From: Lentzea californiensis
Lineage (GTDB): Bacteria > Actinomycetota > Actinomycetes > Mycobacteriales > Pseudonocardiaceae
DNA length: 64,000 nucleotides
NCBI RefSeq assembly: GCF_024648825.1
Contig: NZ_JANBBE010000004.1
Coordinates: 248,001-312,000, forward strand
Reading direction: 5' to 3'
The position numbers were made by a program, and so were the translations under genes. Below, one piece after another: positions 17,050 through 25,797 of the stretch (position 1 is the first letter of the stretch; every line of letters starts with the position of its first letter). Below the pieces are notes generated by a model, which was given only the letters and a program-made list of their open reading frames with translations, had not been told where the DNA came from and did no database searches.

Positions 17050-19263
17050 ATGACCTGTGACAACGAAGTCCCGGTCCCTGCAGCCGGGGCACCGGTTCGT
17101 CGTCGGCGGTTCCTCACGTTCCTGGTGGCCGCGCCGGTGCTCACCGTCGCGGTTCCCGGCACGGCCGAGGCCGTCATCCCGACGCTGCCGCAACCGGCCG
17201 AGATCCTCGATCTCGGCGACGTCCTGATCCTGGCCGGTACTCCGACCGCGGGCGCGCTCGCCGTGCTCAGCGTCGGTGAGGACGGCGTCGTCACCCTCGA
17301 CCTGCCCCGCGCCGAGGTCGGTCAGGGCATCACCACGGCCTGCGCGATGCTCGTCGCGGAGGAGCTCGACCTTCCCCTCGGCCAGGTCCGCGTCACGCTC
17401 GCCGACGCGCGGCCCGAGTTGCTGATGAACCAGCTCACGGGCGGTTCCAACACGATGCGGTCGGTGTACGGCCCGATCCGTCAGGCCGCAGCGGCCGCAC
17501 GGGCCCGGCTGCTCGCGGCGGCGGCGGAGCAGCACGGCGTGGAGGTCTCCGGACTGTCCACTCGCGACGGTGCGGTGATCCTCCCGGACGGACGGCCCGT
17601 CCTGTACGGACTGCTGACGTCCGCCGCCGCGCAGCTCACCGGAGTCTTCGCCGCGCAACCGAAACCGGCCTCGGAACACCGGCTCGTCGGCACGCCGCAG
17701 TCACGCATCGACGCCCGCGCGATGGTCACCGGTCAGTTCCGGTACACGCTCGACCAGGACGTGCCGGGCGCGATGCCGACGGTCGTGCGCCGGCCGCCGA
17801 CGATCAACGGCTCGGTGAAGTCGGTCGACTCGGCGGTGGCCAGGGCCATGCCCGGCGTGCTCGCGATCGGGGTCGTGCCGACCGGAGTCGCGGTCGTCGC
17901 GGAGACGTTCGGGCAGGCCATGGCCGCCAGGGACGCGCTGAAGGTCACCTGGAACCCCGGCACGATCGACGCGTTGTCGGACAAGGAGATCCGCGCAAAG
18001 CTGAAGGCCGCCACACTGCCGTTCGTGGTGCCGCCGCTGCTGACCCAGCACCTGGACATGGAGTTCGACTTCGCGTTCGTCAGCCACGCGCCGATGGAGA
18101 CGAACTCGGCGATCGCGGACGTTCGTGACGACCGTGCCGAGATCTGGGCGGGGTTGAAGTCGCCGATCGTGGCGCGGCAGACCATCGCGGCGGCCATCGG
18201 CCTGCCCGAGTCCGCGGTGACGGTGCACGTGATGCAGGGCGGCGGCTCGTTCGGGCGAAGGTTGTTCTTCGACGCCGCGATCGAGGCCGCACAGATCTCC
18301 AAAGCTTTGCGCCGCCCGGTGAAGCTCATGTGGAGCCGCACCGACGACATGCGGCACGGCCGGGCGCGCGCCGCCAGCCACCACAAGCTGCGCGCGACGT
18401 TCGCGCTCGGCAACGTGCTGACGTTCGAGCACCGCGTCGCCTCGGTCGAGACGGACTTCCGGCACGGCCTCGGCGAGGTCCTCACCGCCACCGCCGCGTC
18501 ACTGCCGGTCGCGGGCAACCTGTCGTTCGCGCAGACGGTGTTCCTCACGACGTGCAAGGTGCCGTACAACTTCGGCGTGGTGACCTCGCTGCTCAACGAG
18601 GTGCCGCTGCGCATGCACACCGGGTCCTGGCGGTCGGTCTACTCGGCGAACACCCGTGGTGCGGAGGAGGTCCTGGTCGACCAGCTCGCGGCGAAGATGG
18701 GCAAGGACCCCGTCGCGTTCCGCCGCGAGTATCTGAAGACGGCCCGTCAGCGGGCCGTGCTCAACAAGGTCGTGGCGGAGGGCGACTGGGGCCGTGCGAT
18801 GCCCAAGGGCTTCGCGCAGGGCATCGCCTTCCACGACGAGTACAAGTCGTGCACGGCCTGCCTGGTAGAGATCGACGCCCGCGACCCGCAGAACCCGCGC
18901 GTGGTCAAGGCGGTGATCGCGGTCGACGTCGGCCGCCCGATCAACCCGCGCGGTCTCGAAGCGCAGATGCTCGGCGGCCTGACCGACGCCATCTCCACCA
19001 CGTTGCGCGCCGGCCTGCACATCGACAAGGGCCTGCCGCTGGAGGGCTCGTACTCGCAGTTCCACTACGCGCGCCAGAAGGACACGCCGAAGGACGTGCG
19101 GATCTTCGTGATGCCGGCGACGGGCGAACCGGGTGGCGCGGGCGAACTGGGCGTGCCGGCCGCGGTCGGTGCGATCGCCAACGCCTACGCGCGGGCGACC
19201 GGCGTGGTGCCGCGCAGCTTCCCGATCATCTTCCCGGTCGACTTCGAGCCGTTCCCGCGCTGA
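17050..19263 (+). CDS. Isoquinoline 1-oxidoreductase-type molybdopterin subunit, Tat-exported
   Basis: 737 residues. The N-terminus VRRRRFLTFLVAAPVLTV is a Tat-type signal. The xanthine-dehydrogenase-family large subunit is recognisable: PRAEVGQGITTACAMLVAEE, GGSNTMRSVYGPIRQAAAAA, VMQGGGSFGRRLFFDAA, ETNSAI, RMHTGSWRSV, and near the end GEPGGAGELGVPAAVGAIANA with the probable catalytic Glu. The family oxidises N-heterocycles or aldehydes, with electrons passing through a 2Fe-2S partner, whose gene follows 13 bases later. The layout is that of IorB-like enzymes, which are anchored or exported. The substrate is unknown. Confidence 0.85.
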   Translation: MTCDNEVPVPAAGAPVRRRRFLTFLVAAPVLTVAVPGTAEAVIPTLPQPAEILDLGDVLILAGTPTAGALAVLSVGEDGVVTLDLPRAEVGQGITTACAMLVAEELDLPLGQVRVTLADARPELLMNQLTGGSNTMRSVYGPIRQAAAAARARLLAAAAEQHGVEVSGLSTRDGAVILPDGRPVLYGLLTSAAAQLTGVFAAQPKPASEHRLVGTPQSRIDARAMVTGQFRYTLDQDVPGAMPTVVRRPPTINGSVKSVDSAVARAMPGVLAIGVVPTGVAVVAETFGQAMAARDALKVTWNPGTIDALSDKEIRAKLKAATLPFVVPPLLTQHLDMEFDFAFVSHAPMETNSAIADVRDDRAEIWAGLKSPIVARQTIAAAIGLPESAVTVHVMQGGGSFGRRLFFDAAIEAAQISKALRRPVKLMWSRTDDMRHGRARAASHHKLRATFALGNVLTFEHRVASVETDFRHGLGEVLTATAASLPVAGNLSFAQTVFLTTCKVPYNFGVVTSLLNEVPLRMHTGSWRSVYSANTRGAEEVLVDQLAAKMGKDPVAFRREYLKTARQRAVLNKVVAEGDWGRAMPKGFAQGIAFHDEYKSCTACLVEIDARDPQNPRVVKAVIAVDVGRPINPRGLEAQMLGGLTDAISTTLRAGLHIDKGLPLEGSYSQFHYARQKDTPKDVRIFVMPATGEPGGAGELGVPAAVGAIANAYARATGVVPRSFPIIFPVDFEPFPR

Positions 19264-19276
19264 AGGAGCGTCCCCT

Positions 19277-19732
19277 GTGCCTACCTACACGTTCGTCGTC
19301 AACGGGAAGCCGGTCACCGTCGACGCTCCCGCGGACCTGGCGCTGCTCTGGGTGCTGCGCGACAAGCTCGGCGTGCGCGGCCCGAAGTTCGGCTGCGGCA
19401 TCGGTGTGTGCCGCGCCTGCACGTCCCACCTGAACGGTGCGGAGATCCAGCCGTGCGTCACGCCGGTGGCCGAGTGCGCCGGGCAGGAGGTGACCACGAT
19501 CGAGGGACTGGCGTCCGGTGAGGACCTGCACCCGGTCCAGGAGGCGTGGCTGGAGCAGGACGTCGCGCAGTGCGGCTACTGCCAGCCGGGCCAGATCATG
19601 GCCGCGGCGGCGTTGCTCCGGACGAAGAAGGAGATTTCGGACGAGGACGTCGACCGGATCGCGAACGTGTGCCGTTGCGGTACGTACTTCCGCATCCGGC
19701 AGGCCATAAAGTCGGCGGCGGCCAAGATGTAG
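19277..19732 (+). CDS. (2Fe-2S)-binding subunit, IorA-like
   Basis: 151 residues, GTG 19277 seven bases after GAAGGAGC. It has the two cluster regions of xanthine-dehydrogenase small subunits: GCGIGVCRACTSHL with the later C of QPCVTP, and QCGYCQPGQI with VCRCGTY. It transfers electrons from the molybdopterin subunit encoded just upstream. Its own N-terminus has no signal, as expected if it is co-exported bound to the Tat-carrying partner. Confidence 0.9.
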   Translation: MPTYTFVVNGKPVTVDAPADLALLWVLRDKLGVRGPKFGCGIGVCRACTSHLNGAEIQPCVTPVAECAGQEVTTIEGLASGEDLHPVQEAWLEQDVAQCGYCQPGQIMAAAALLRTKKEISDEDVDRIANVCRCGTYFRIRQAIKSAAAKM

Positions 19733-19768
19733 GAGTCAGCCGGATGGGTGCCGGCGCAGGAGGATCCC

Positions 19769-21010
19769 GTGCTGGCACTGTCCGTTCTGCTGTTGGTCGC
19801 CGTGCTGGTCTGCGCGGTCGTCAGGCCGTGGGGCTGGCCGGAGGCGGCGGTCGCGGTACCGGCGGCGGTGATCGTCGTGCTGGCCGGGGCGTTGCCCCTC
19901 GACCACGTGGTGGACGAGGCGGTGCGGCTGGGACCCGTGATCGGGTTCCTGGCCGCGATCCTCGTGCTCGCGCAGCTCTGCGACGACGAGGGACTCTTCC
20001 AGGCCTGCGGTGCCTGGATGGCACGCGCGTCCGGCGGCAGGCCGAAGACGTTGCTGGGCGGTGTGTTCGTCACGGCCTCGGTGACGACGGCAGTGCTGAG
20101 TCTCGACGCGACGGTCGTGCTGCTGACACCGGTGGTGTTCGTGACGGCCGCGCAGCTCGGTGTCCGGCCGAAGCCGCACGTCTACGCGTGCACGCACCTG
20201 TCCAACAGCGCGTCGCTGCTGCTGCCCGTGTCGAACTTGACGAACCTGCTGGCGTTCGCGTCGAGCGGGCTGAGCTTCACGCGGTTCGCGGCGCTGATGG
20301 CGTTGCCGTGGGTCGTGGCGATCGCGGCCGAGTACGTGGTGTTCCGGCGGTTCTTCCGCACCGATCTCGACGCGCCCGTGCACGCGCCCCAGGAGCAGCC
20401 GCACCAGGAGCTGCCGGTCTTCGCGCTGGCCACGGTCGGACTGACGCTGGCCGGGTTCGTGGTCGCGTCCGCCACCGGTGTCGACCCGGCGTGGGCGGCC
20501 TGCGCCGGTGCGCTCGTCATGGCGGTGCGCGCGCTCGTCCGGTGCCGCACCACGCTGGTCGAGGTCGTGCGGGCGGCGTCGCTGCCGTTCCTCACGTTCG
20601 TGCTGGGCCTCGGCGTCGTCGTGCGGGCGGTGGTCGACAACGGGCTGGACGATGTCCTGCGGCTCGCGATCCCGGGTGGCAACGGCCTGCCGGCGTTGCT
20701 CGGGGTGGCCGCGGTCGCCGCCGTGCTCGCCAACGTGATCAACAACCTGCCCGCGGTGCTCGTGCTGCTGCCGCTGGTCGCGCCGATGGGGCCGGGTGTG
20801 GTGCTCGCGGTGCTGCTGGGCGTGAACCTCGGCCCGAACCTCACCTACGCCGGGTCGCTCGCCACGTTGCTGTGGCGGCGGATCGTGCACGACCACGACA
20901 CCGAGGTGAACCTGCCGGAGTTCACGAAGCTCGGTCTGCTCGCCGTGCCCGCCACCCTGGTCGGCGCCGTCGTGGCACTGTGGGCGTCCCTGCACGTGAT
21001 CGGAGGATGA
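19769..21010 (+). CDS. ArsB/NhaD-family ion transporter
   Basis: 413 residues and about 11-12 membrane segments. Family features include DHVVDEAVRLGPVIGFLAAI, LDATVVLLTPVVF, THLSNSASLLLPVSNLTNLL and the pseudo-repeat NVINNLPAVLVLLPL. The ion transporter superfamily carries arsenite, Na+/H+ or organic acids; the specific ion is not shown, and no arsenic genes are adjacent. GTG 19769 follows AGGAGG by five bases and starts right at the first membrane segment. It lies 36 bases after the 2Fe-2S subunit and overlaps the next unit's leader. Confidence 0.8.
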   Translation: MLALSVLLLVAVLVCAVVRPWGWPEAAVAVPAAVIVVLAGALPLDHVVDEAVRLGPVIGFLAAILVLAQLCDDEGLFQACGAWMARASGGRPKTLLGGVFVTASVTTAVLSLDATVVLLTPVVFVTAAQLGVRPKPHVYACTHLSNSASLLLPVSNLTNLLAFASSGLSFTRFAALMALPWVVAIAAEYVVFRRFFRTDLDAPVHAPQEQPHQELPVFALATVGLTLAGFVVASATGVDPAWAACAGALVMAVRALVRCRTTLVEVVRAASLPFLTFVLGLGVVVRAVVDNGLDDVLRLAIPGGNGLPALLGVAAVAAVLANVINNLPAVLVLLPLVAPMGPGVVLAVLLGVNLGPNLTYAGSLATLLWRRIVHDHDTEVNLPEFTKLGLLAVPATLVGAVVALWASLHVIGG

Positions 21011-21012
21011 CC

Positions 21013-21447
21013 ATGACGGTGGTCGTGTGGATCGCCGACGACACCTGGCAGGACTGCGTCGACGCGGCCCGCACCTACTCGGGCGACTTCCTGTTGCTGC
21101 ACGTCAGCGACCACGACGTGCCCGGCGCGGCACACGGCGCGTTCGCCGGGCTGTTCGGCCGCGGCCACCCCTCGCGTGACCCCGGCGCCCGCGTGGACGA
21201 CCTCGCCGCTGGCCATGCCGCGCGGCTCCTGGACGCGGCCGCGGAACGCCTGGGGCTTCCGTGCGCGACGGAAGCGCGCATCGGCCGCGTCGAGCACGAA
21301 GTCGTTGCGGCTGCTCGGGAAGCGTCCCTGCTCGTCCTCTGCCGCGACGGCGACGTGAGCCACGCCGGTCCGCGCAGCCTCGGTCCGGCGACCCGGTTCG
21401 TCGTCGACCACGCGCTCTGCCCGGTGCTGCTCGTCTGGCCATCGTAA
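21013..21447 (+). CDS. Universal-stress-protein-like protein
   Basis: 144 residues. It starts TVVVWIADDTWQDCVDAA and ends TRFVVDHALCPVLLVWP, the beta-1 and C-terminal strands of the UspA fold; the middle has ASLLVLC and GPRSLGPATRFV, the degenerate nucleotide-loop region. ATG 21013 is preferred over 21007 because GGAGG needs the extra spacing. The position immediately after the transporter suggests it modulates that carrier, as USP domains do in other antiporters. This is inference. Confidence 0.7.
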   Translation: MTVVVWIADDTWQDCVDAARTYSGDFLLLHVSDHDVPGAAHGAFAGLFGRGHPSRDPGARVDDLAAGHAARLLDAAAERLGLPCATEARIGRVEHEVVAAAREASLLVLCRDGDVSHAGPRSLGPATRFVVDHALCPVLLVWPS

Positions 21448-21500
21448 CTGCGTAGACGCAAACTTGCGCGCACGCACTTTTGACGCTTACTGTCGGTGGC

Positions 21501-22487
21501 ATGCGCGCCAAAGGCATCGCGTACGACACCGGTTTCGTGCGCCACGGAGAGATCTCGCTGCAGGAGTTCGACCTGGACGCGGTCAGGCGGGACCTGACCG
21601 TCATCAGGGACGACCTGCACTGCAACGCCGTCCACCTGGTCGGCGGTGATCCGGAACGGCTCGAGCGGGCCGCGGAGATCGCCGCCGGGCTCGGGCTGGA
21701 GATCTGGTTCTCGCCCTACCCGCTGGAACTGACGCCTGCCGAGGTCCTGGACCTGTTCGCCGACTGTGCGCGACGAGCCGAGCGGATCCGGCTGGCCGGT
21801 GCCGAGGTCGTGTTCGTGACCGGCGTCGAGCTCAGCATCATGAACTCCGGCTTCCTGCCCGGCGACGACGTCACGGATCGCCTGTCGCAGCTGCTGGGGC
21901 AGCCACAACGTATGCGGGAGGCGGGCGCGAGGCTCAACGAGTTCCTCGCCGAGGCCGTCGCGCTGGTGCGGGAACGCTTCGGGGGCAGGCTCACCTACGC
22001 CTGCATCCCGTTCGAGAACCCCGACTGGGACCTGTTCGACATCAGGTCGTTCGAGCTGATCCGCTCCGCCGAGGTCGCCGACGTGTACGCCGCGAGCATC
22101 AGGAACGTGGTGGCGCAGGGGAAGCCGGTCGCCATCACGGGTTTCACCACGGCGGCCTGGCGCGGTTCCGGCGCCGTGGCGCCGCGCAGCATGGAGATCG
22201 TCGAACACGACGAGGCCGGGCTGCCGGTGCGGGTGAAGGACGGCTACGTCCGCGACGAGGCCGAGCAGGCCACCTACCTGCGCGAGGTGCTGGAGACCCT
22301 CGAAGCCGAGGGCGTCGACGGCGCGTTCATATACCTGTTCGCGCTGAAGAACTACACGCACCGGCCGCACGACCCGAGCCGCGACCTCGACATGGCGAGC
22401 CCCGGCATCGTGAAGGTCTTCGAGGACCTGTCGTGGGAGCCCAAGGCCGCGTTCGGTGCGGTCGCCGAGGTCTACGCCCGGATTTAA
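21501..22487 (+). CDS. TIM-barrel-like protein of unknown function
   Basis: 328 residues, ATG 21501, no strong ribosome-binding site (possibly leaderless). It resembles glycoside-hydrolase-like (beta/alpha)8 proteins: RDDLHCNAVHLVGGDPERLE, GLEIWFSPYPLELTPAE, then an acidic strand AEVVFVTGVELS, FDIRSFELIR, PVAITGFTT, and near the end YVRDEAEQATYLREVLETLE. Related proteins in actinomycetes are often annotated as abortive phage infection proteins, with little support that I know of. A defence role should not be assumed. It is followed by a PARG gene on the same strand. Confidence 0.65.
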   Translation: MRAKGIAYDTGFVRHGEISLQEFDLDAVRRDLTVIRDDLHCNAVHLVGGDPERLERAAEIAAGLGLEIWFSPYPLELTPAEVLDLFADCARRAERIRLAGAEVVFVTGVELSIMNSGFLPGDDVTDRLSQLLGQPQRMREAGARLNEFLAEAVALVRERFGGRLTYACIPFENPDWDLFDIRSFELIRSAEVADVYAASIRNVVAQGKPVAITGFTTAAWRGSGAVAPRSMEIVEHDEAGLPVRVKDGYVRDEAEQATYLREVLETLEAEGVDGAFIYLFALKNYTHRPHDPSRDLDMASPGIVKVFEDLSWEPKAAFGAVAEVYARI

Positions 22488-22530
22488 CCGCTTGGCGCGC
22501 GTGGTGCCGCCAGCCAGACTCGGGGGCACC

Positions 22531-23325
22531 ATGAGCAGCAGACTGCGCGCGATCGCCCACGACACCGTCGCCATCGCGGAGCGAGGCTCCTACTCCACCG
22601 CCTCGGGCGAGGTCTCGATCGCCGTCGCTCCCGCCGTCGCGGGAACCCGGCTCCACCTGCCGGACGAGGTGCTGTCGTTGCCCGCGGAGACTTCCGGTGT
22701 GCACATCGACGTCACCAACGAGTCTACGCTGGAGGCGACCCGGCGCCTCGGCGGTGACGTCGCGGCACTGAACTTCGCCTCCGCGCGCAACGCCGGGGGC
22801 GGGTTCCTCAACGGCGCGCAGGCGCAGGAGGAGAGCATCGCCCGTGCGTCGGCGATCTACCCCTGCCTGCGCGCCGCGGGTGACTTCTACGCCTACCACC
22901 GCGCCCACGACGACCTCACCTACAGCGACCGCGTGATCTACTCGCCGCGCGTGCCGGTGTTCAAGGACGACAAGGGCACCCTGCTGCCGCAGCCGTACGA
23001 GGTCTCGTTCCTCACCGCCGCGGCGCCGAACCGGTCTGCGATTTTGCGCAACCAGCCCGAACGCACCGACGACATCCCGCTCGCGTTGCTGCGGCGGGCC
23101 ATCCGCGTGCTGCACGTCGCGGCGGCGCACGGCCACCGCCGGCTCGTGCTCGGCGCCTGGGGATGCGGGGTCTTCGGCAACGACCCCGCGACCGTCGCCC
23201 AGGTCTTCCGCATCGCGCTGCGGGACAACCGCTTCTTCGACCACGTCGTCTTCGCGGTGCTGGACGGGCAGAAGGGGACGCCGACGTTCGCCGCGTTCGC
23301 CGACGCCCTCACCTCTGCTCGGTGA
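22531..23325 (+). CDS. Bacterial poly(ADP-ribose) glycohydrolase (TIGR02452 family)
   Basis: 264 residues, ATG 22531. The PARG signature is complete: NAGGGFLNGAQAQEESIARA, i.e. GGG-x6-QEE, with the catalytic Glu pair. Further family segments are YSDRVIYSPRVPVFKD and LGAWGCGVFGNDPATVA, the macrodomain phosphate loop. The enzyme removes poly(ADP-ribose) or ADP-ribose from modified targets in the cytosol. It follows the TIM-barrel gene by 43 bases on the same strand. No ADP-ribosyltransferase is in the window. Confidence 0.88.
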   Translation: MSSRLRAIAHDTVAIAERGSYSTASGEVSIAVAPAVAGTRLHLPDEVLSLPAETSGVHIDVTNESTLEATRRLGGDVAALNFASARNAGGGFLNGAQAQEESIARASAIYPCLRAAGDFYAYHRAHDDLTYSDRVIYSPRVPVFKDDKGTLLPQPYEVSFLTAAAPNRSAILRNQPERTDDIPLALLRRAIRVLHVAAAHGHRRLVLGAWGCGVFGNDPATVAQVFRIALRDNRFFDHVVFAVLDGQKGTPTFAAFADALTSAR

Positions 23326-23355
23326 AGAAGGCCTCTGACCTGCACTGAGCCAAAG

Positions 23356-23416
23356 TGGCATCAATCTGAGCCAGAATTACTTGCTGGTGGCACCACCGTG
23401 TGCCATAGTGATGCCA
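23356..23416. promoter_or_regulatory. Inverted and direct TGGCAYCA half-sites, putative RHH operator
   Basis: TGGCATCA at 23356-23363, TGGCACCA at 23388-23395 (inside GGTGGCACCACC, 23386-23397) and TGATGCCA at 23409-23416. The last is the exact reverse complement of the first and ends at the start codon of the ribbon-helix-helix gene. This spacing of half-sites fits autoregulation by that protein. Confidence 0.5.
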
Positions 23417-23940
23417 TGGATCTGACCCCGTATGTGGCTTCTCTCGGCCGCGAGCTGCTCACCGCCGTCGAAACCGGTGGCGAGGAAGCGGGCGCACTGG
23501 TCGAGCGGCTGACCGTGACGATGGAGTCGGCGATCCGGCTGGCGCTGCTCGAAGCGTTGTCCGCCGCCGCCGACGAGATCACCGCGGACCTGGCACCGGA
23601 CTCGGTGCAGGTGCTGCTGCGGGGCCGTGATCCGAAGTTCGTCGTGACGCGCCGGACGCCGGAGCAGCCCGCCGCCGTCGCGCCGGAGCCCGCCCCTGCC
23701 GCCCCCGCCGAGGACGTGGCGGCCGGCTTCGACGACGGCACCACCGTGCGCATCAACGTCCGGCTGCCCGAACCGCTCAAGGCCGCGATCGACGAGGCCG
23801 CGGCCAAGGAGGGCCGCTCGGTCAACGCGTGGCTCGTACGTGCCGCGTCGGCGCAGCTGAACCCGAAGCGCGACACCACCGCCGAAACGCTGACGGGCGG
23901 CCTCCCGGCCCCGCAGCGTTTCGTCGGCTGGGTCCGATAG
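23416..23940 (+). CDS. Ribbon-helix-helix DNA-binding protein
   Basis: 174 residues, ATG 23416. The C-terminal part is a clear Arc/CopG-like fold: TVRINVRLPEPLKAAIDEAA, then EGRSVNAWLVRAASAQL. The N-terminal helical region (about 1-60) probably makes it oligomerise, and a Pro/Ala linker joins the two. No toxin gene is adjacent. Downstream lie DUF4097, a DrrAB-like exporter and a P450 on the same strand, so it is a candidate regulator of that unit. Half-sites upstream suggest it represses its own promoter. Confidence 0.75.
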   Translation: MDLTPYVASLGRELLTAVETGGEEAGALVERLTVTMESAIRLALLEALSAAADEITADLAPDSVQVLLRGRDPKFVVTRRTPEQPAAVAPEPAPAAPAEDVAAGFDDGTTVRINVRLPEPLKAAIDEAAAKEGRSVNAWLVRAASAQLNPKRDTTAETLTGGLPAPQRFVGWVR

Positions 23941-24008
23941 CTCCACCTCTCCTTCACTTCGCCCCGACCTGCGGGGATGTTCCACCGACACCTTCTGAGG
24001 GGACAGCC

Positions 24009-24851
24009 ATGCCTTCTTACGAAACGCCAGAACCGATTTCCGTACTGCTGGACGTCTACGCGGGGTACGTCCAGATCGTCGCGAGCGACCGCACCGACAC
24101 GAACGTCGAGGTGCGGCCCTCCGACCCGGCCGACTCCTCGGACGTCGAAGCCGCGCAGAAGACCAAGGTCGACTACGCCGACGGCACGCTGACGGTGCGC
24201 GGGCCGAAGCGGACGTTCGACTTCTCCAAGAAGACCAGGGCGGTCGACGTCGTGATCGAGCTGCCGGCCGGGTCCAAGGTGGACGCCGACGTGTCGGCGG
24301 GCAGCGTCCGCACCTCCGGGGTGCTCGGCGTGACCGACGTCGACATGTCCGCGGGCAACATCCACCTCGACCGGACCGGGCCGCTCAAGGCCGACACCGG
24401 CGCCGGAGTGGTCAACGTCGGCGAGGTCAGGGGCAACGCCGACGTCAAGACCGGCAGTGGCCACATCCGCATCGGCACGGTCCACGGCGCGCTGGTCGCC
24501 AAGAACTCCAACGGCCACATCGACGCCGGCACGGTCGGGGGCGAGCTGAAGGCGCGTTCCGCCAACGGCGACATCACCGTCGAACGTGCCGGTGGGCCGG
24601 CGGAGGCCAGGACCGCGATGGGTTCCATCAACGTCGGCGAGGTCGTCCGCGACACCGTCACGCTCAACACCGCGATGGGCGGCATCGAGATCGGCATCGC
24701 CCAGGGCACCGCCGCGTGGATCGACGCCAAGACCTCGTTCGGCCGCGTCACCAACACGCTCGAGGGCAGCGACGGCCCCGGCGGCTCCACGGAGACCGTC
24801 AAGGTCACCGCCCACACGTCCTTCGGCGACATCACCGTCCGCCGCAGCTGA
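24009..24851 (+). CDS. DUF4097-family beta-helix protein
   Basis: 280 residues, ATG 24009. It is built of repeated short beta strands with Gly/Asn turns (GNIHLDRTGPL, SGHIRIGTVHGA, NGHIDAGTVGGEL, NGDITVERAGG), the pattern of DUF4097 (LiaX/adhesin-like) right-handed beta-helix proteins. No signal peptide or membrane anchor is present. In actinomycetes such genes often precede DrrA-type ABC transporters, as here (ten bases to the next start). It may link envelope stress to the transporter; that is inference. Confidence 0.8.
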   Translation: MPSYETPEPISVLLDVYAGYVQIVASDRTDTNVEVRPSDPADSSDVEAAQKTKVDYADGTLTVRGPKRTFDFSKKTRAVDVVIELPAGSKVDADVSAGSVRTSGVLGVTDVDMSAGNIHLDRTGPLKADTGAGVVNVGEVRGNADVKTGSGHIRIGTVHGALVAKNSNGHIDAGTVGGELKARSANGDITVERAGGPAEARTAMGSINVGEVVRDTVTLNTAMGGIEIGIAQGTAAWIDAKTSFGRVTNTLEGSDGPGGSTETVKVTAHTSFGDITVRRS

Positions 24852-24861
24852 GGGGAACACC

Positions 24862-25797
24862 ATGAACGCGATCAAGGCAACCGGCCTGCGCCGCTCCTAC
24901 GGCGACAACGAGGTGCTCAAAGGCGTCGACCTGAACGTCCAGCGCGGCACCGTCTTCTCGTTGCTCGGCGCGAACGGCGCCGGCAAGACCACCACCGTCA
25001 AGATCCTCTCGACGCTCATCCGCGCGGACGGCGGCAGCGCGTCCGTCGCCGGTCACGACGTGGCGGGCGACCCGGACGCCGTTCGTGGCGCGATCGGCGT
25101 CACCGGCCAGTTCTCCGCCGTCGACAACCTGATGACCGGCCGCGAGAACCTGAAGCTCATGGCCGACCTGCACCACCTCGGCAAGGTGGACGGCAAGCGC
25201 AGGACGGAGCAGTTGCTGGAGCAGTTCGACCTGGTGGACGCGGCCGACAAGTCCGCGTCGACCTACTCCGGTGGCATGCGGCGCCGGCTCGACCTCGCGA
25301 TGACGCTGGTCGGGTCGCCGCAGGTGATCTTCCTGGACGAGCCGACCACCGGCCTCGACCCGCGCAGCCGCCGCACGATGTGGCAGATCGTGCGGGAACT
25401 GGTCGCGAGCGGCGTCACGATCTTCCTCACCACCCAGTACCTGGAGGAGGCCGACGAGCTCGCCGACCGGATCGCCGTGCTGGACAACGGGAAGATCGTC
25501 GCCGAGGGGACCGCGGACGAGCTCAAGCGCCGCATCCCGGGCGGTCACGTCCTGTTGCAGTTCACCGATCCCCGGCACCTCGAAGCCGCCATCCGGATCG
25601 TGGGCGACTCCTCCCGTGACGGTGAGGCGCTCGCCCTGCGCGTGCCCAGCGACGGCAGTGTCCGCTCGCTCAAGGCGTTGCTCGACCGGCTCGACGACAA
25701 CTCGGTCCTGGTCGACTCGCTCAGCACCCACACGCCCGACCTCGACGACGTCTTCCTCGCCCTCACCGGCAGCCCCGACAAGGTGGTCCAGTCATGA
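24862..25797 (+). CDS. DrrA-like ABC transporter ATP-binding protein
   Basis: 311 residues. Walker A LLGANGAGKTTTVK, signature TYSGGMRRRLDLAMTLVG, Walker B VIFLDEPTTGLDPRSRR and the switch His replaced by Gln in TTQYLEEADELADR, all typical of the daunorubicin-resistance DrrA group. The C-terminal extension ends DDVFLALTGSP. It pairs with the permease encoded next (ATGA overlap at 25794) to export a hydrophobic compound. Confidence 0.92.
   Translation: MNAIKATGLRRSYGDNEVLKGVDLNVQRGTVFSLLGANGAGKTTTVKILSTLIRADGGSASVAGHDVAGDPDAVRGAIGVTGQFSAVDNLMTGRENLKLMADLHHLGKVDGKRRTEQLLEQFDLVDAADKSASTYSGGMRRRLDLAMTLVGSPQVIFLDEPTTGLDPRSRRTMWQIVRELVASGVTIFLTTQYLEEADELADRIAVLDNGKIVAEGTADELKRRIPGGHVLLQFTDPRHLEAAIRIVGDSSRDGEALALRVPSDGSVRSLKALLDRLDDNSVLVDSLSTHTPDLDDVFLALTGSPDKVVQS

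Noticed and set aside
21449..21460. TGCGT-AG-ACGCA inverted repeat before the TIM-barrel gene as an operator
   Set aside because: Only five-base arms and not repeated nearby; too weak to call.
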